Of a stretch of 64,000 nucleotides of DNA, positions 1 to 8,178 are shown piece by piece. Each line of letters opens with the position of its first letter. Position 1 is the first letter of the stretch. The notes beneath the pieces were generated by a model. That model ran no database searches and was not told the DNA's origin. It saw only the letters and a program-made list of their open reading frames with translations. Source of the stretch: an uncultured Granulosicoccaceae bacterium. Lineage in GTDB: Bacteria; Pseudomonadota; Gammaproteobacteria; Granulosicoccales; Granulosicoccaceae. Position numbers and translations under genes: made by a program. The stretch is taken from positions 1 to 64,000 of the forward strand of contig CAKZUP010000139.1 of NCBI GenBank assembly GCA_937922945.1. The letters are read 5' to 3'.

Positions 1-91
1 TTGTGAACTAATCGAAGAATGGTAATTTGCACAATGCGCACAAATTAATTCGATTGTAGGATGGGAGCAATTCAAACCGAGTCTACGTCCC

Positions 92-1633
92 ATGGAAATA
101 TCCATCAAAACTGCCTTTCCGGTTCAACGTCCCATACTTGGAACGCTAGCAACCATCGCCGTCTTTATGCTTTCACCAATGCAAAGCGTCTTCGCTGCCG
201 ATGTGTCTGATTTCGACCTAGGCGAACATAATATTTGCGTAGTCGATACCAACAACAATTTGGAATGTGTCTCCAATGAAGTTGCCGACAGACACATACC
301 ACCCGACACAATCACCAAGTACACAGCCGTTGACTCGGGTGGTCAGTACAGTTGCGCCATTACCGACGCGGGTGACATAACTTGCTGGGGTAATGCGAAT
401 TTTGGTGTGTTGAATTCGCCGATTTCAAGTGTTCCATTCGTCGCGATTAGTGCAGCTGAAGCACACGCTTGCGCACTGGATAGCAGCGGCCAAGTGAGTT
501 GTTGGGGATTGAATACCAATGGACAAACTGATGTACCGGCTGATAACTCAGATTTCGTTGCAATCTATACCGGTTCTACTGGCAGTTGCGGGACCAAATC
601 GACTGGTGAATCGATTTGTTGGTCGAACACCACGCCCTACACCGATATAAATGGTCGAAGTGGCATTATCGACATGCAGCTGGCAAACAAGAATAGCGAA
701 ACAAGTTGCGTTGTCTTCAACACAGGTACACATCGCTGCTACGGAATATACCAGGGTATCGACCCATTGGATGATGGCCCTTATACGAAAGTAAGATCGA
801 ATAGCATCATGCTTTGCGGACTGAAAACGAATGGAGATATGGATTGTAATCTTCGCGATATAACTCGAACTCGTACCCCATTGAATGAAGCTTTATTGGC
901 TGATATCGAGGCACTGCCGCCGCTAGCAGATTTTGATACGAATTTTGAGTACCTTTATCATATGAGTTTCTGTGGTGTTGATGAGAATCGCCAATTGCAC
1001 TGCTTGGGCGATTCATTGCCAGCTGATCGCCTGCCTGGCGAAGTGGCTGATTTACCCGTTCCTGCTAACCTGTCATTAAGTGTGTATGGCGATAATGTTG
1101 CTGAGTTATTGTGGAATGTTGATTTATCCAGCATTAGTGGCGCGGTAGGTCAATTTCGAATTTACCGCAATGGTGAAATGGTTAACCAGGGTTTTGGTAA
1201 CGCCAGCTATCTTGACCGTGATTTTCAAATAGGCTTGCCTTATGTGTATGAAGTTTCGTACATTGCACCAGACGGTATGGAAGGCCCACGATCCGAACCG
1301 CTCACGGTTAACGCTGAATCTTCTAATCCAGATGTTGACTCCGTTATAAACCCAGTAAATCCAGCTACTGGCTTAACTGGTTTAATGCTTAGCCGATACG
1401 GTGAAGGGTCGTTGGAGATTTTCTGGGATAGGCCAGCAGAAAATATCCGCCAATATGATGTCTATCGCAACGGTGCATTGGTTGCATCGGTGCCGGGTCC
1501 ATCCTATTTTGATAATCAAGTTAATACCACCAACGCTTATCAATACACAATTGCCGCAATCTCCAATAGTGGAGAAATTAAGGCGCTTGGATTTACCCAA
1601 GTTGATAGCTTCAGTGGTTTTCAGTGTTTTTAA
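92..1633 (+). CDS. Secreted RCC1-like repeat protein with C-terminal fibronectin III-like domains
   Basis: A signal peptide is visible (hydrophobic stretch, then SVFA|AD near residue 35). Residues about 45-320 carry RCC1-type repeats with paired cysteines, seen as YSCAITDAGDITCWG, HACALDSSGQVSCWG, LCGLKTNGDMDC and FCGVDENRQLHC; such repeats usually build a beta-propeller. Two fibronectin III-like modules follow at about 335-415 and 430-505, each with an 'IYRNGE/VYRNGA' strand and ending in a YxY(E/T)V/I strand. It is probably exported to the periplasm or cell surface and used for binding; no catalytic motif is seen. The ATG lacks a strong ribosome binding site. It stands alone on its strand. 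The partner is unknown. Confidence 0.8.
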   Translation: MEISIKTAFPVQRPILGTLATIAVFMLSPMQSVFAADVSDFDLGEHNICVVDTNNNLECVSNEVADRHIPPDTITKYTAVDSGGQYSCAITDAGDITCWGNANFGVLNSPISSVPFVAISAAEAHACALDSSGQVSCWGLNTNGQTDVPADNSDFVAIYTGSTGSCGTKSTGESICWSNTTPYTDINGRSGIIDMQLANKNSETSCVVFNTGTHRCYGIYQGIDPLDDGPYTKVRSNSIMLCGLKTNGDMDCNLRDITRTRTPLNEALLADIEALPPLADFDTNFEYLYHMSFCGVDENRQLHCLGDSLPADRLPGEVADLPVPANLSLSVYGDNVAELLWNVDLSSISGAVGQFRIYRNGEMVNQGFGNASYLDRDFQIGLPYVYEVSYIAPDGMEGPRSEPLTVNAESSNPDVDSVINPVNPATGLTGLMLSRYGEGSLEIFWDRPAENIRQYDVYRNGALVASVPGPSYFDNQVNTTNAYQYTIAAISNSGEIKALGFTQVDSFSGFQCF

Positions 1634-1904
1634 CGCCTTGAATCAGGCTCCTGAACGACGAGTTGGCTGGTTGAGTCAGACCAGCTAACTCGGTTTATTC
1701 AGCAGTGAGCCCGTTTATGCCATCTGAAGCATTCGCTTAAGCGACTTTACTGTGTTATCACAAAGCAATTGAACGTGATTGGTCGTGCTTGCATTAACAT
1801 TGCATTTGAATCTGCACTGCACAAGCGTATTAGCACCAATGGTGTATTGACCTGGAATTTGGAGTTGGTAGCATTCGTACACTTTGCAATGCTAGGAAAC
1901 TCGA

Positions 1905-2912
1905 GTGAAAAAAATAACAAGTGCCGTTAGCTTATCCATCGTTGTCTTGCTCGCCAGTGCCTGCTCCAGTAGTGGCTCTGACAGTGATTCTGATACGACC
2001 AACGGAACTACCGGCTCAAGCACAGAAGGAGACGCTGGTGAGTCGAATACCGATACAAGTGGCTCTGGTGAGGGTGAAAATACCGGCGGCACAACAGGAA
2101 CCGGCTCAACTGATGATGGTGCCTCCGATCAAGGTTCAACCACGTCGTCATCCACAGCCGGCTCATCTGCATCGGGTGATAACACCGCGTTCGGAAACAT
2201 ATCAGCGACCTATAGTGGTTTGTCAGACGAAGCTGACTGGTCTGCGTCTTTTTTCTCAAGTGCAACACCTTTTCCTATATCGGCCCTAGAGCAAGAATAT
2301 ATCTCTGTACCAACTGATAGCTGTAGCTTAGCCGACACATCGATACCGGGTTTTGACCCTGACGACTTTGGCGATGTTGATATCGATAATCTACCGTTTG
2401 TACCAGAGACTGTGAGTGCGGGTGAGGTGATTACCGTTACATCGCCAGCAGGAACTTATGCCAGCTTGAAGGAGCAATCAGTTTTCGGATTCCAGATATA
2501 TCAGACTGACGACGGTGAACCGATTGCTGGCCCGATACCGGAAAATCTGGTGCTGGATATTCCGGGCGCTGCTGGTGGATTTCCAGCGTTTTCAGATGTT
2601 TCTTTTCCCTATGCCGCTCCTTTAGAGTTCACGCAGTCAGGTTCTGAGATTACCTGGACCAACTCTGGTGAGCCCGGTTCGAGCATCAGTATAATTATGT
2701 CAGCAATACCAGACGGCAATTTGCTGCAGCAGCTTTCGATTGAATGTGATCTGATCGATGATGGTTCACATCAAATTTCAGCGGACTTGTTATCGGCTGA
2801 TAATGTGGAGTTTCCTCTTTTTTCGGGAGAGCGGTTCATTACAAGGGTTGTACAGGTCGGGGGTTCTGCTTTGATTTTGCAGGCATCATCTGACGGTTTT
2901 CTAAATAGATAA
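1905..2912 (+). CDS. Putative lipoprotein with long Ser/Thr/Gly/Asp linker
   Basis: It starts at a GTG preceded by an AGGAAA-like ribosome binding site about 6 bases upstream. The N-terminus MKKITSAVSLSIVVLLASAC is a lipoprotein signal with lipobox LASAC (Cys20). Residues about 21-95 are low-complexity Ser/Gly/Thr/Asp/Glu, a typical surface linker. The rest (about 100-335) is an acidic, beta-rich domain with no recognised family; 'EITWTNSGEPGSSISIIMSA' and a late Cys suggest a compact extracellular fold. It is likely anchored in the outer membrane. The function is unknown. Confidence 0.75.
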   Translation: MKKITSAVSLSIVVLLASACSSSGSDSDSDTTNGTTGSSTEGDAGESNTDTSGSGEGENTGGTTGTGSTDDGASDQGSTTSSSTAGSSASGDNTAFGNISATYSGLSDEADWSASFFSSATPFPISALEQEYISVPTDSCSLADTSIPGFDPDDFGDVDIDNLPFVPETVSAGEVITVTSPAGTYASLKEQSVFGFQIYQTDDGEPIAGPIPENLVLDIPGAAGGFPAFSDVSFPYAAPLEFTQSGSEITWTNSGEPGSSISIIMSAIPDGNLLQQLSIECDLIDDGSHQISADLLSADNVEFPLFSGERFITRVVQVGGSALILQASSDGFLNR

Positions 2913-3355
2913 GGTTAAATCGATAGGTTAAACTCGATAAAATGAACGCGAACCGTGTTAAGCATGCCGATAGTTTTTAGCAAATTCATTCAGAATATGT
3001 ACACATGAATTGTTGGTCGTTTAATACCGGTTCGCATCTATAAGCGTTCTTCAACCGCCCAGTGATGTAAAAGTGAAGTAAAAGTGCAGTATAAAGTGCA
3101 GTAAAGAGTGCAGTAAAGAGTGCAGTAAAGAGTGCAGTAAAGAGTGCAGTAAAGAGTGCAGTAAAGAGTGTTGCGGTAGTTGCGTATTTTTGTAACGGTG
3201 CGCAAAGGGCCGAAGAGTCTCCCAACATGCTTCGCTATTGGAATGTCCTGGCAAGGCTTATTTTTAGGCGTGCATTTGTTTCGTGCGATCGTTTCATGCA
3301 TTAGTTTAGAGTTGGGTTACACTCAAGACTAAGCACACCGCATAAAAGCACAGCC
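2913..3355. other. Intergenic region carrying the 12-bp tandem repeat
   Basis: This 443-base gap separates the lipoprotein gene from the OYE gene. The only structure seen is the tandem repeat array at 3061-3170. Open frames across the array encode repetitive LFTA-like peptides and look like by-products of the repeat. Confidence 0.6.
3061..3170. repeat. 12-bp tandem repeat array
   Basis: Six perfect head-to-tail copies of AGTGCAGTAAAG run from 3095 to 3166. Three degenerate 11-12 bp copies precede them from 3061 (AGTGATGTAAA, AGTGAAGTAAA, AGTGCAGTATAA), and a partial AGTG follows. The gradient from degenerate to perfect units suggests recent expansion at the 3' side. Confidence 0.95.
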
Positions 3356-4501
3356 ATGTCCAAACTCTTCTCGCCGCTAACCATACGCGGCATAACCTTG
3401 CCCAACCGTATCGTGGTATCGCCATTGTGCATGTACTCTGGCATTGATGGTTTGGCGCAACCCTTTCACTTTGCACACCTAAGCACGTTTGCGCGTGGCA
3501 AAGCAGGTTTAGTCTTTACCGAGGCGACGGCGGTTAATCCGGAGGGGCGAATCACGCCTCAGTGTCTTGGCTTATGGAACGATGCGCAGGTGAGAGCGTT
3601 TAAGCCCATCGTGGATTTTATCCGTAGTATGGGTGTGGTTGCAGGTATACAGCTTGCGCATGCAGGTCGAAAAGGCTCAACAGCTCCTCCTTTTTTCGGC
3701 GCCAAGCCATTACCAGTGGACGACCCTTCTGCATGGTCTACGGTTGCACCGAGTGCCATTCCGGTCGGACCGGGTTTCCCGGATCCTGATGCGCTAAGTA
3801 CTGATGACATTCATGCAATAGTTCAGGACTTTGTCGCAGCGTCTCGCCGCGCGATTGAATCTGGTTTTCAGGTCATTGAGCTGCATGGCGCGCATGGTTA
3901 TTTAATGCATAGCTTTCTATCCCCCATTGCCAATAAGCGCACCGATGAATACGGCGGCGATTTAGCTGGCAGAATGCGCTTTGCGTTGGACGTGTGCAAA
4001 AGCGTTCGTGAGGCTGTAGGAAACGATATGCCGTTATTTTTCAGAATCTCGGCTGTCGATGGCGTTGAAGCCGGTTGGAGTCTGGACGATTCCGTGGCAT
4101 TGTCAAACGAGCTGGCTGCACTAGGTATCGATGTAGTCGATTGTTCTTCGGGCGGTATTAGTGGTGCACCGCGCTTTCGGGTAGCGGACGATGGTAAACC
4201 GTTGCAGGGAAGCTCGGCCCGTACACCCGGTTTTCAAGTACCTTACGCCGAGAAGATAAAGCGCACAACCGACTTGAAAAGCATGGCGGTTGGGGTAATT
4301 ATCGACCCTGAACAAGCTGAGTCTATAATAAGTGAGGGGCAGGCCGATCTAGTCGCATTAGGGCGTGAAATTATGTACAACCCATTCTGGCCATTGCATG
4401 CAGCACAAGCGCTTAATGCAGACCCTAACTTCGATTTATGGCCACCTCAATATAAGTGGGCAGTAGATCGACGTGAGCAAATTCGAAAATTGAATCGCTA
4501 G
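3356..4501 (+). CDS. NADH:flavin oxidoreductase, Old Yellow Enzyme family (YqjM-like)
   Basis: FMN-dependent ene-reductase of the OYE family, expected to reduce activated C=C bonds with NAD(P)H in the cytoplasm. The N-terminal SPLTIRGITLPNRIVVSPLCMYS contains Cys25 and Tyr27, the pair typical of the YqjM ('thermophilic-like') subgroup. ELHGAHGYL (His177/His180) is the substrate-anion pocket and SPIANKRTDEYGG is a conserved FMN-barrel segment. C-terminal ADLVALGREIMYNPFWPLHAA completes the TIM barrel with its phosphate-binding Gly-Arg. At 381 residues it is slightly longer than YqjM. The physiological substrate cannot be told. Confidence 0.92.
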   Translation: MSKLFSPLTIRGITLPNRIVVSPLCMYSGIDGLAQPFHFAHLSTFARGKAGLVFTEATAVNPEGRITPQCLGLWNDAQVRAFKPIVDFIRSMGVVAGIQLAHAGRKGSTAPPFFGAKPLPVDDPSAWSTVAPSAIPVGPGFPDPDALSTDDIHAIVQDFVAASRRAIESGFQVIELHGAHGYLMHSFLSPIANKRTDEYGGDLAGRMRFALDVCKSVREAVGNDMPLFFRISAVDGVEAGWSLDDSVALSNELAALGIDVVDCSSGGISGAPRFRVADDGKPLQGSSARTPGFQVPYAEKIKRTTDLKSMAVGVIIDPEQAESIISEGQADLVALGREIMYNPFWPLHAAQALNADPNFDLWPPQYKWAVDRREQIRKLNR

Positions 4502-4545
4502 CCATTGGCTGACCATGAAGCCTTACTCAGGAGACAGAAAAATAA

Positions 4546-4932
4546 ATGTGGATGTTGGCGAAAATCGTTATTGGCTTAATTGCATTGTTGCATTTCTATA
4601 TTGCCTGGTTTGAGATATTCGCCTGGACCACTCGTGGGCCAGTGGTATTCAGTAGCTTCCCGGCAGAATTGTTCGAGCCGACCAAGATGATGGCTGCCAA
4701 CCAAGGCCTGTACAATGGTTTTCTTGCGGCTGGTCTGGTTTGGTCGCTTTGCATCAAAGACTATCTGTGGCATAGAAGGGTTGCCACCTGTTTTTTATTA
4801 ATGGTTTGTGTTGCCGGTATTTTTGGTGCAGCAACCGTATCGCCAAGAATTGTATTTATTCAATCCATACCTGCGTTGTTAGCCATTATCCTTTTATGGT
4901 TAGCTGCGAAAAGACAAGCGGAATCTGATTAA
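4546..4932 (+). CDS. DUF1304 family small membrane protein
   Basis: The 128-residue integral membrane protein has about four hydrophobic segments (residues 5-25, 50-68, 75-95, 100-120). The motif FEPTKMMAANQGLYNGFLAAGL is characteristic of DUF1304 proteins. The ATG has a good AGGAGA ribosome binding site at 4529-4534. Its biochemical role is not established. It is followed closely by the SRPBCC gene and may share a transcript with it. Confidence 0.88.
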   Translation: MWMLAKIVIGLIALLHFYIAWFEIFAWTTRGPVVFSSFPAELFEPTKMMAANQGLYNGFLAAGLVWSLCIKDYLWHRRVATCFLLMVCVAGIFGAATVSPRIVFIQSIPALLAIILLWLAAKRQAESD

Positions 4933-4959
4933 TTTCTAACGAGTCCAGCGGAGCAAAAA

Positions 4960-5406
4960 ATGAACTGTTCATCGGAAGTCATCATCGGCAAACCTATTCA
5001 AGAAGTATGGGATTACGCCAATAATCCTGACAACCTGAAATTGTGGTTAAACGATTTTGTTCGATATGAACAAGTAACTGGTGATGTGAACGCACCGAAA
5101 GTCGGGGATACTTCCAAACATACCTACGATCAAAACGGAAAAGAATTCACTATGCAAGAGGAGATTGTTGCCTATAGTCCACCGAACCATATCACTTTAT
5201 CTTTAACACATTCATGGTTCGACATGAAAATAGTCAACGATCTTGAGGAAATCGGACCGAATCAAACAAAGCTAATTGCCATTGCCGATACCGTTAGAAC
5301 CGGTTTTATCATGAAGATTATGATGTTGTTTATGTCCAAAAAAAAGATGCAGCAAGACCACGAGAAACAAATCAACAAACTAAAAGCATTAATTGAAGCT
5401 GGTTAG
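4960..5406 (+). CDS. SRPBCC (START-like / polyketide-cyclase-like) protein
   Basis: The 148-residue protein opens with MNCSSEVIIGKPIQEVWDYANNPDNLKLWLNDF, the classic start of the SRPBCC fold: first strand, then a Pxx-V-W-x-Y/F-xxDP-like helix. A second hallmark, NHITLSLTH, and a C-terminal long helix follow. Such proteins form a deep hydrophobic pocket for lipids or small ligands; specificity is unknown. The ATG is preceded by GGAG. It lies 27 bases after the DUF1304 gene. Confidence 0.82.
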   Translation: MNCSSEVIIGKPIQEVWDYANNPDNLKLWLNDFVRYEQVTGDVNAPKVGDTSKHTYDQNGKEFTMQEEIVAYSPPNHITLSLTHSWFDMKIVNDLEEIGPNQTKLIAIADTVRTGFIMKIMMLFMSKKKMQQDHEKQINKLKALIEAG

Positions 5407-5455
5407 ACATGCAAGTCATTTATTTGGTATTTAGTGCCTTTCTCTGGCCTGAGCA

Positions 5456-6166
5456 ATGAGTTCAGATATAAAAGCATTATTGTTTGATGTATTTGGTACC
5501 GTGGTCGATTGGCGTAATTCTATTGCGCGCGAAATGCAACGTTTCGGCGACTCTCGGCAAATCAACCACGATTGGCAGCAGTTTGCACTCGACTGGCGTG
5601 CCATGTATCAACCTGCTATGGAGAATATTCGTACTGGTAACAGGGATTACGTAAAGCTGGATCAGCTGCATCGTGAAAACCTGAATCAATTGCTCGAATC
5701 TTATGGATTAGATGAGCTTGACGAGTTTCAAATCGACTACGTTAATCGCGTGTGGCATCGTCTGCAGCCTTGGGCAGATACATTGCCGGGTATGAATCGA
5801 TTGCGAAAGCATCATATACTGGCAAGTTTATCGAATGGCAATGTGTCACTCATCGTTAATATGGCGAAGCACAGTGGTATTCCATGGGATATGGTGCTTG
5901 GCTCTGAACCCGCTCAAGGATATAAACCTCAACCAGCCGTGTACTTGCATAGCGCGAACATGCTCGACTTAAAGCCTGAACAATGCATGATGGTTGCGGC
6001 ACATAACGACGACTTGCGTGTTGCCCGATCGCTTGGTTTTAAAACTGCCTACATCAATCGACCTTATGAATACGGTGAAGGGCAACGCAGCGATCTGGTG
6101 GCCGAGGACAATTGGGATATCATTGGCGACAGCATGACCGACATCGCAGAAGGTTTAGGCTGTTAA
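5456..6166 (+). CDS. HAD-superfamily hydrolase, haloacid dehalogenase type II-like
   Basis: The nucleophile motif LLFDVFGTVVDWR (Asp11) matches L-2-haloacid dehalogenases. SLSNGN at about 127-132 is the Ser/Thr motif II with the following Asn. The Lys of GYKPQPAVY is motif III, and VAAHNDDLRVARSLGFKTAYINRP is motif IV in the type II form (HNDD). At 236 residues it is the usual length. It probably hydrolyses 2-haloalkanoates or a related small acid, but many homologues are uncharacterised. It converges with the LysE-like gene. Confidence 0.87.
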   Translation: MSSDIKALLFDVFGTVVDWRNSIAREMQRFGDSRQINHDWQQFALDWRAMYQPAMENIRTGNRDYVKLDQLHRENLNQLLESYGLDELDEFQIDYVNRVWHRLQPWADTLPGMNRLRKHHILASLSNGNVSLIVNMAKHSGIPWDMVLGSEPAQGYKPQPAVYLHSANMLDLKPEQCMMVAAHNDDLRVARSLGFKTAYINRPYEYGEGQRSDLVAEDNWDIIGDSMTDIAEGLGC

Positions 6167-6174
6167 AAACAACG

Positions 6175-6768
6175 TTACTGGTCAACAAGCACAAATAGAA
6201 CCGATGCCACGGTTAAGCCAGCAAGAACCCACATAAGATAACGTTCTGCAGGTTTGCCGGCCACAACGGAGGCTATGTACTCTCCACCGTAGGTCCATAA
6301 GGGATGAAAAACTGCTTGAATCAGAAATAAAACCACCGCAACGGTTGCCGTGGCCTGAAGGGCGGATGTTTCTGGGTGGACGAAGTTGGTAAAGCTTGCA
6401 GTAATTAACGCCCAAGCTTTCGGATTAAGCGGATGAACCACCAAGCCTGCCAGAAAGCCTGGTACCGAGTCTGTTGAACCAGGCTTGAGTCGCAGGTTGG
6501 CAACTCGCCAGGCCAGCCAGATTATGTATGCGGCTGACACGTATTTAAGTGTTGAGAAAAACAACGGCATGATCAGCGCTAGCTGCATCAGGCCAAAACC
6601 AATCGGCCAAATGATGAGCTGCTTACCCAAAAGTACACCCATCATAAAAGGCAAGGCCGCACGAAACCCATGGGCCGCACCCGTCGTTAACATCGCCATG
6701 TTCGCAGGCCCCGGTGTACCAATCTGACTAGCTGCGAAAACGATTAAACTGCCAAGCGCTGCGCTCAT
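6175..6768 (-). CDS. LysE/RhtB family amino-acid exporter
   Basis: The 197-residue protein has about six hydrophobic segments. The N-terminal SQIGTPGPANMAMLTTGAAHGF is the LysE/RhtB signature (TPGPxN/M), and VVHPLNPKAWALITASF is the second conserved NPKA motif. The family exports amino acids or related small molecules through the inner membrane; the substrate is not deducible. Only eight bases separate its stop from that of the convergent dehalogenase-like gene. Confidence 0.88.
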   Translation of the reverse strand: MSAALGSLIVFAASQIGTPGPANMAMLTTGAAHGFRAALPFMMGVLLGKQLIIWPIGFGLMQLALIMPLFFSTLKYVSAAYIIWLAWRVANLRLKPGSTDSVPGFLAGLVVHPLNPKAWALITASFTNFVHPETSALQATATVAVVLFLIQAVFHPLWTYGGEYIASVVAGKPAERYLMWVLAGLTVASVLFVLVDQ

Positions 6769-7115
6769 AATGACTAATTATTTTCTTTTAATTATTGTAT
6801 ACGTTATCTGATGCGTAAAACTTGGTGGATCAATAATTTGGTCTACCAGGAAAACCAGCGATGCTCGAACAAACGAATTCTCTCTGCGGCTCAGGGCTTT
6901 TTCTAGCAGGCGTTGTGTGGACTATATCTCATTACGATAATTCAAGCTTTCGTGAATTCGCCTGCGCCGTAATGGTACTGAATAAAGCTGTGGTACATGT
7001 TAAAGAACTTCCAAGCCGGTCGATATCTGTAGGTAGGCAATGAGAAATATGCCTAAATTTCATTTAATTTGTCGAACGGGAAAGGATTCACGATGACTAC
7101 AACAGGATTTTTGAC
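6769..7115. other. Intergenic region between divergent genes
   Basis: This 347-base gap is AT-rich near 6775-6800. It must hold the promoters for the LysE-like gene (minus) and the binding-protein gene (plus). A 60-codon open frame at 6861-7043 has no recognisable product or convincing ribosome binding site and is not called. Confidence 0.5.
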
Positions 7116-8135
7116 ATGTTTGGAAATCGTTTTCTCACACGATTGATGAGAGGGCTGCTAGCGGCCGCTTCAATTTTTAGTGTCACACTCGTGCCATCAA
7201 TGGAACTGTTGGCCTCAGATGATCAATCAACTACCGGCTCCCTGCCAAAGTGTTTGTATGTGTCTTCCTACCATAAAGGTTACGATTGGTCGGACGGTGT
7301 AGAAGAAGGTATGAGATCGGTACTAGCTGGGCGATGTGAGATTATGCAGTTGGATATGGATACGAAGCGAAGGAAATCAACTGAGCACAAGCAGAGAGTG
7401 GCAGAATTAGCTTTCGATACAATCAAAACATGGAAACCCGATATTGTCATTACCTCTGATGATAATGCTGCTAAATACCTTATCGTTCCTTATCACGACA
7501 AAGTCGATGTGCCGTTTGTTTTTAGTGGCATAAATTGGACAGTGGAAGAATATGGTTTTCCGTTTAACAATGTCACCGGTATTGTAGAAGTTGCTCCTAT
7601 AGAGCCGATGCTTTCGAAAGCTATATCACTCTCTGGTGGCAAAAGAGCAATTTACCTTGGGGCAAACACGCTAACGGAAGGTAAGAACTACCAAAGAATA
7701 AGATCCGGTGCCGACAAGCTTGGTATTGAGATGGAGAAAGTGCTTGTATCCGATTTTAATGAATGGGCTTTAGCGTTCTCTGATGCGCAGAGTGCAGACT
7801 TCATTGTCATGGGAAGTAACTCTGGCATTGTAGACTGGGATGAGAAACGAGCTCAAGAGTATGCTTTAGAGCACACCGCTAAATTGAGTGTAACTAATCA
7901 TGGATGGATGATGGATGTTACAGGTCTTGGATTCACTAAATTACCTCAAGAGCATGGACAGTGGGTGGCAGAGGCTGGCTTAGCGATACTGTCTGGAGCA
8001 GCAGTGTCTAACATTCCCATAGCCACAAATAGAAAATGGGAGCTATGGATGAATAATGAATTAGTAGAAAGTGCAAATATTTCGATACCTGTGAATTTCT
8101 CTCGTCGCGCTAAGCGATTGGCAGCCGTTGACTGA
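7116..8135 (+). CDS. Periplasmic ABC-type substrate-binding protein (ABC_sub_bind-like)
   Basis: The 339-residue protein has a signal peptide (hydrophobic core LLAAASIFSVTLVP, cleavage probably after LLASD or earlier). CLYVSSYHKGYDWSDGVEEGM and KPDIVITSDDNAAKYL resemble the two-lobed 'uncharacterised ABC-type substrate-binding' proteins. No transporter ATPase or permease is adjacent. Instead it precedes a CHASE-GGDEF-EAL gene by 43 bases, so it more probably serves as a ligand receptor for signalling than for uptake (inference). An AGGA ribosome binding site precedes the ATG. Confidence 0.75.
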   Translation: MFGNRFLTRLMRGLLAAASIFSVTLVPSMELLASDDQSTTGSLPKCLYVSSYHKGYDWSDGVEEGMRSVLAGRCEIMQLDMDTKRRKSTEHKQRVAELAFDTIKTWKPDIVITSDDNAAKYLIVPYHDKVDVPFVFSGINWTVEEYGFPFNNVTGIVEVAPIEPMLSKAISLSGGKRAIYLGANTLTEGKNYQRIRSGADKLGIEMEKVLVSDFNEWALAFSDAQSADFIVMGSNSGIVDWDEKRAQEYALEHTAKLSVTNHGWMMDVTGLGFTKLPQEHGQWVAEAGLAILSGAAVSNIPIATNRKWELWMNNELVESANISIPVNFSRRAKRLAAVD

Positions 8136-8178
8136 ACGAATAGTGGTTAACCTATAAAGTTAATTCACCGCCACCCCA

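Noticed and set aside
2986-3301. Overlapping minus-strand frames with LFTA-like repeats
   Set aside because: They only read through the 12-bp tandem array; all three frames stay open because the unit lacks stops on that strand.
6861-7043. 60-codon small open frame upstream of the binding-protein gene
   Set aside because: No recognisable product, no good ribosome binding site, and the position suits a promoter region.
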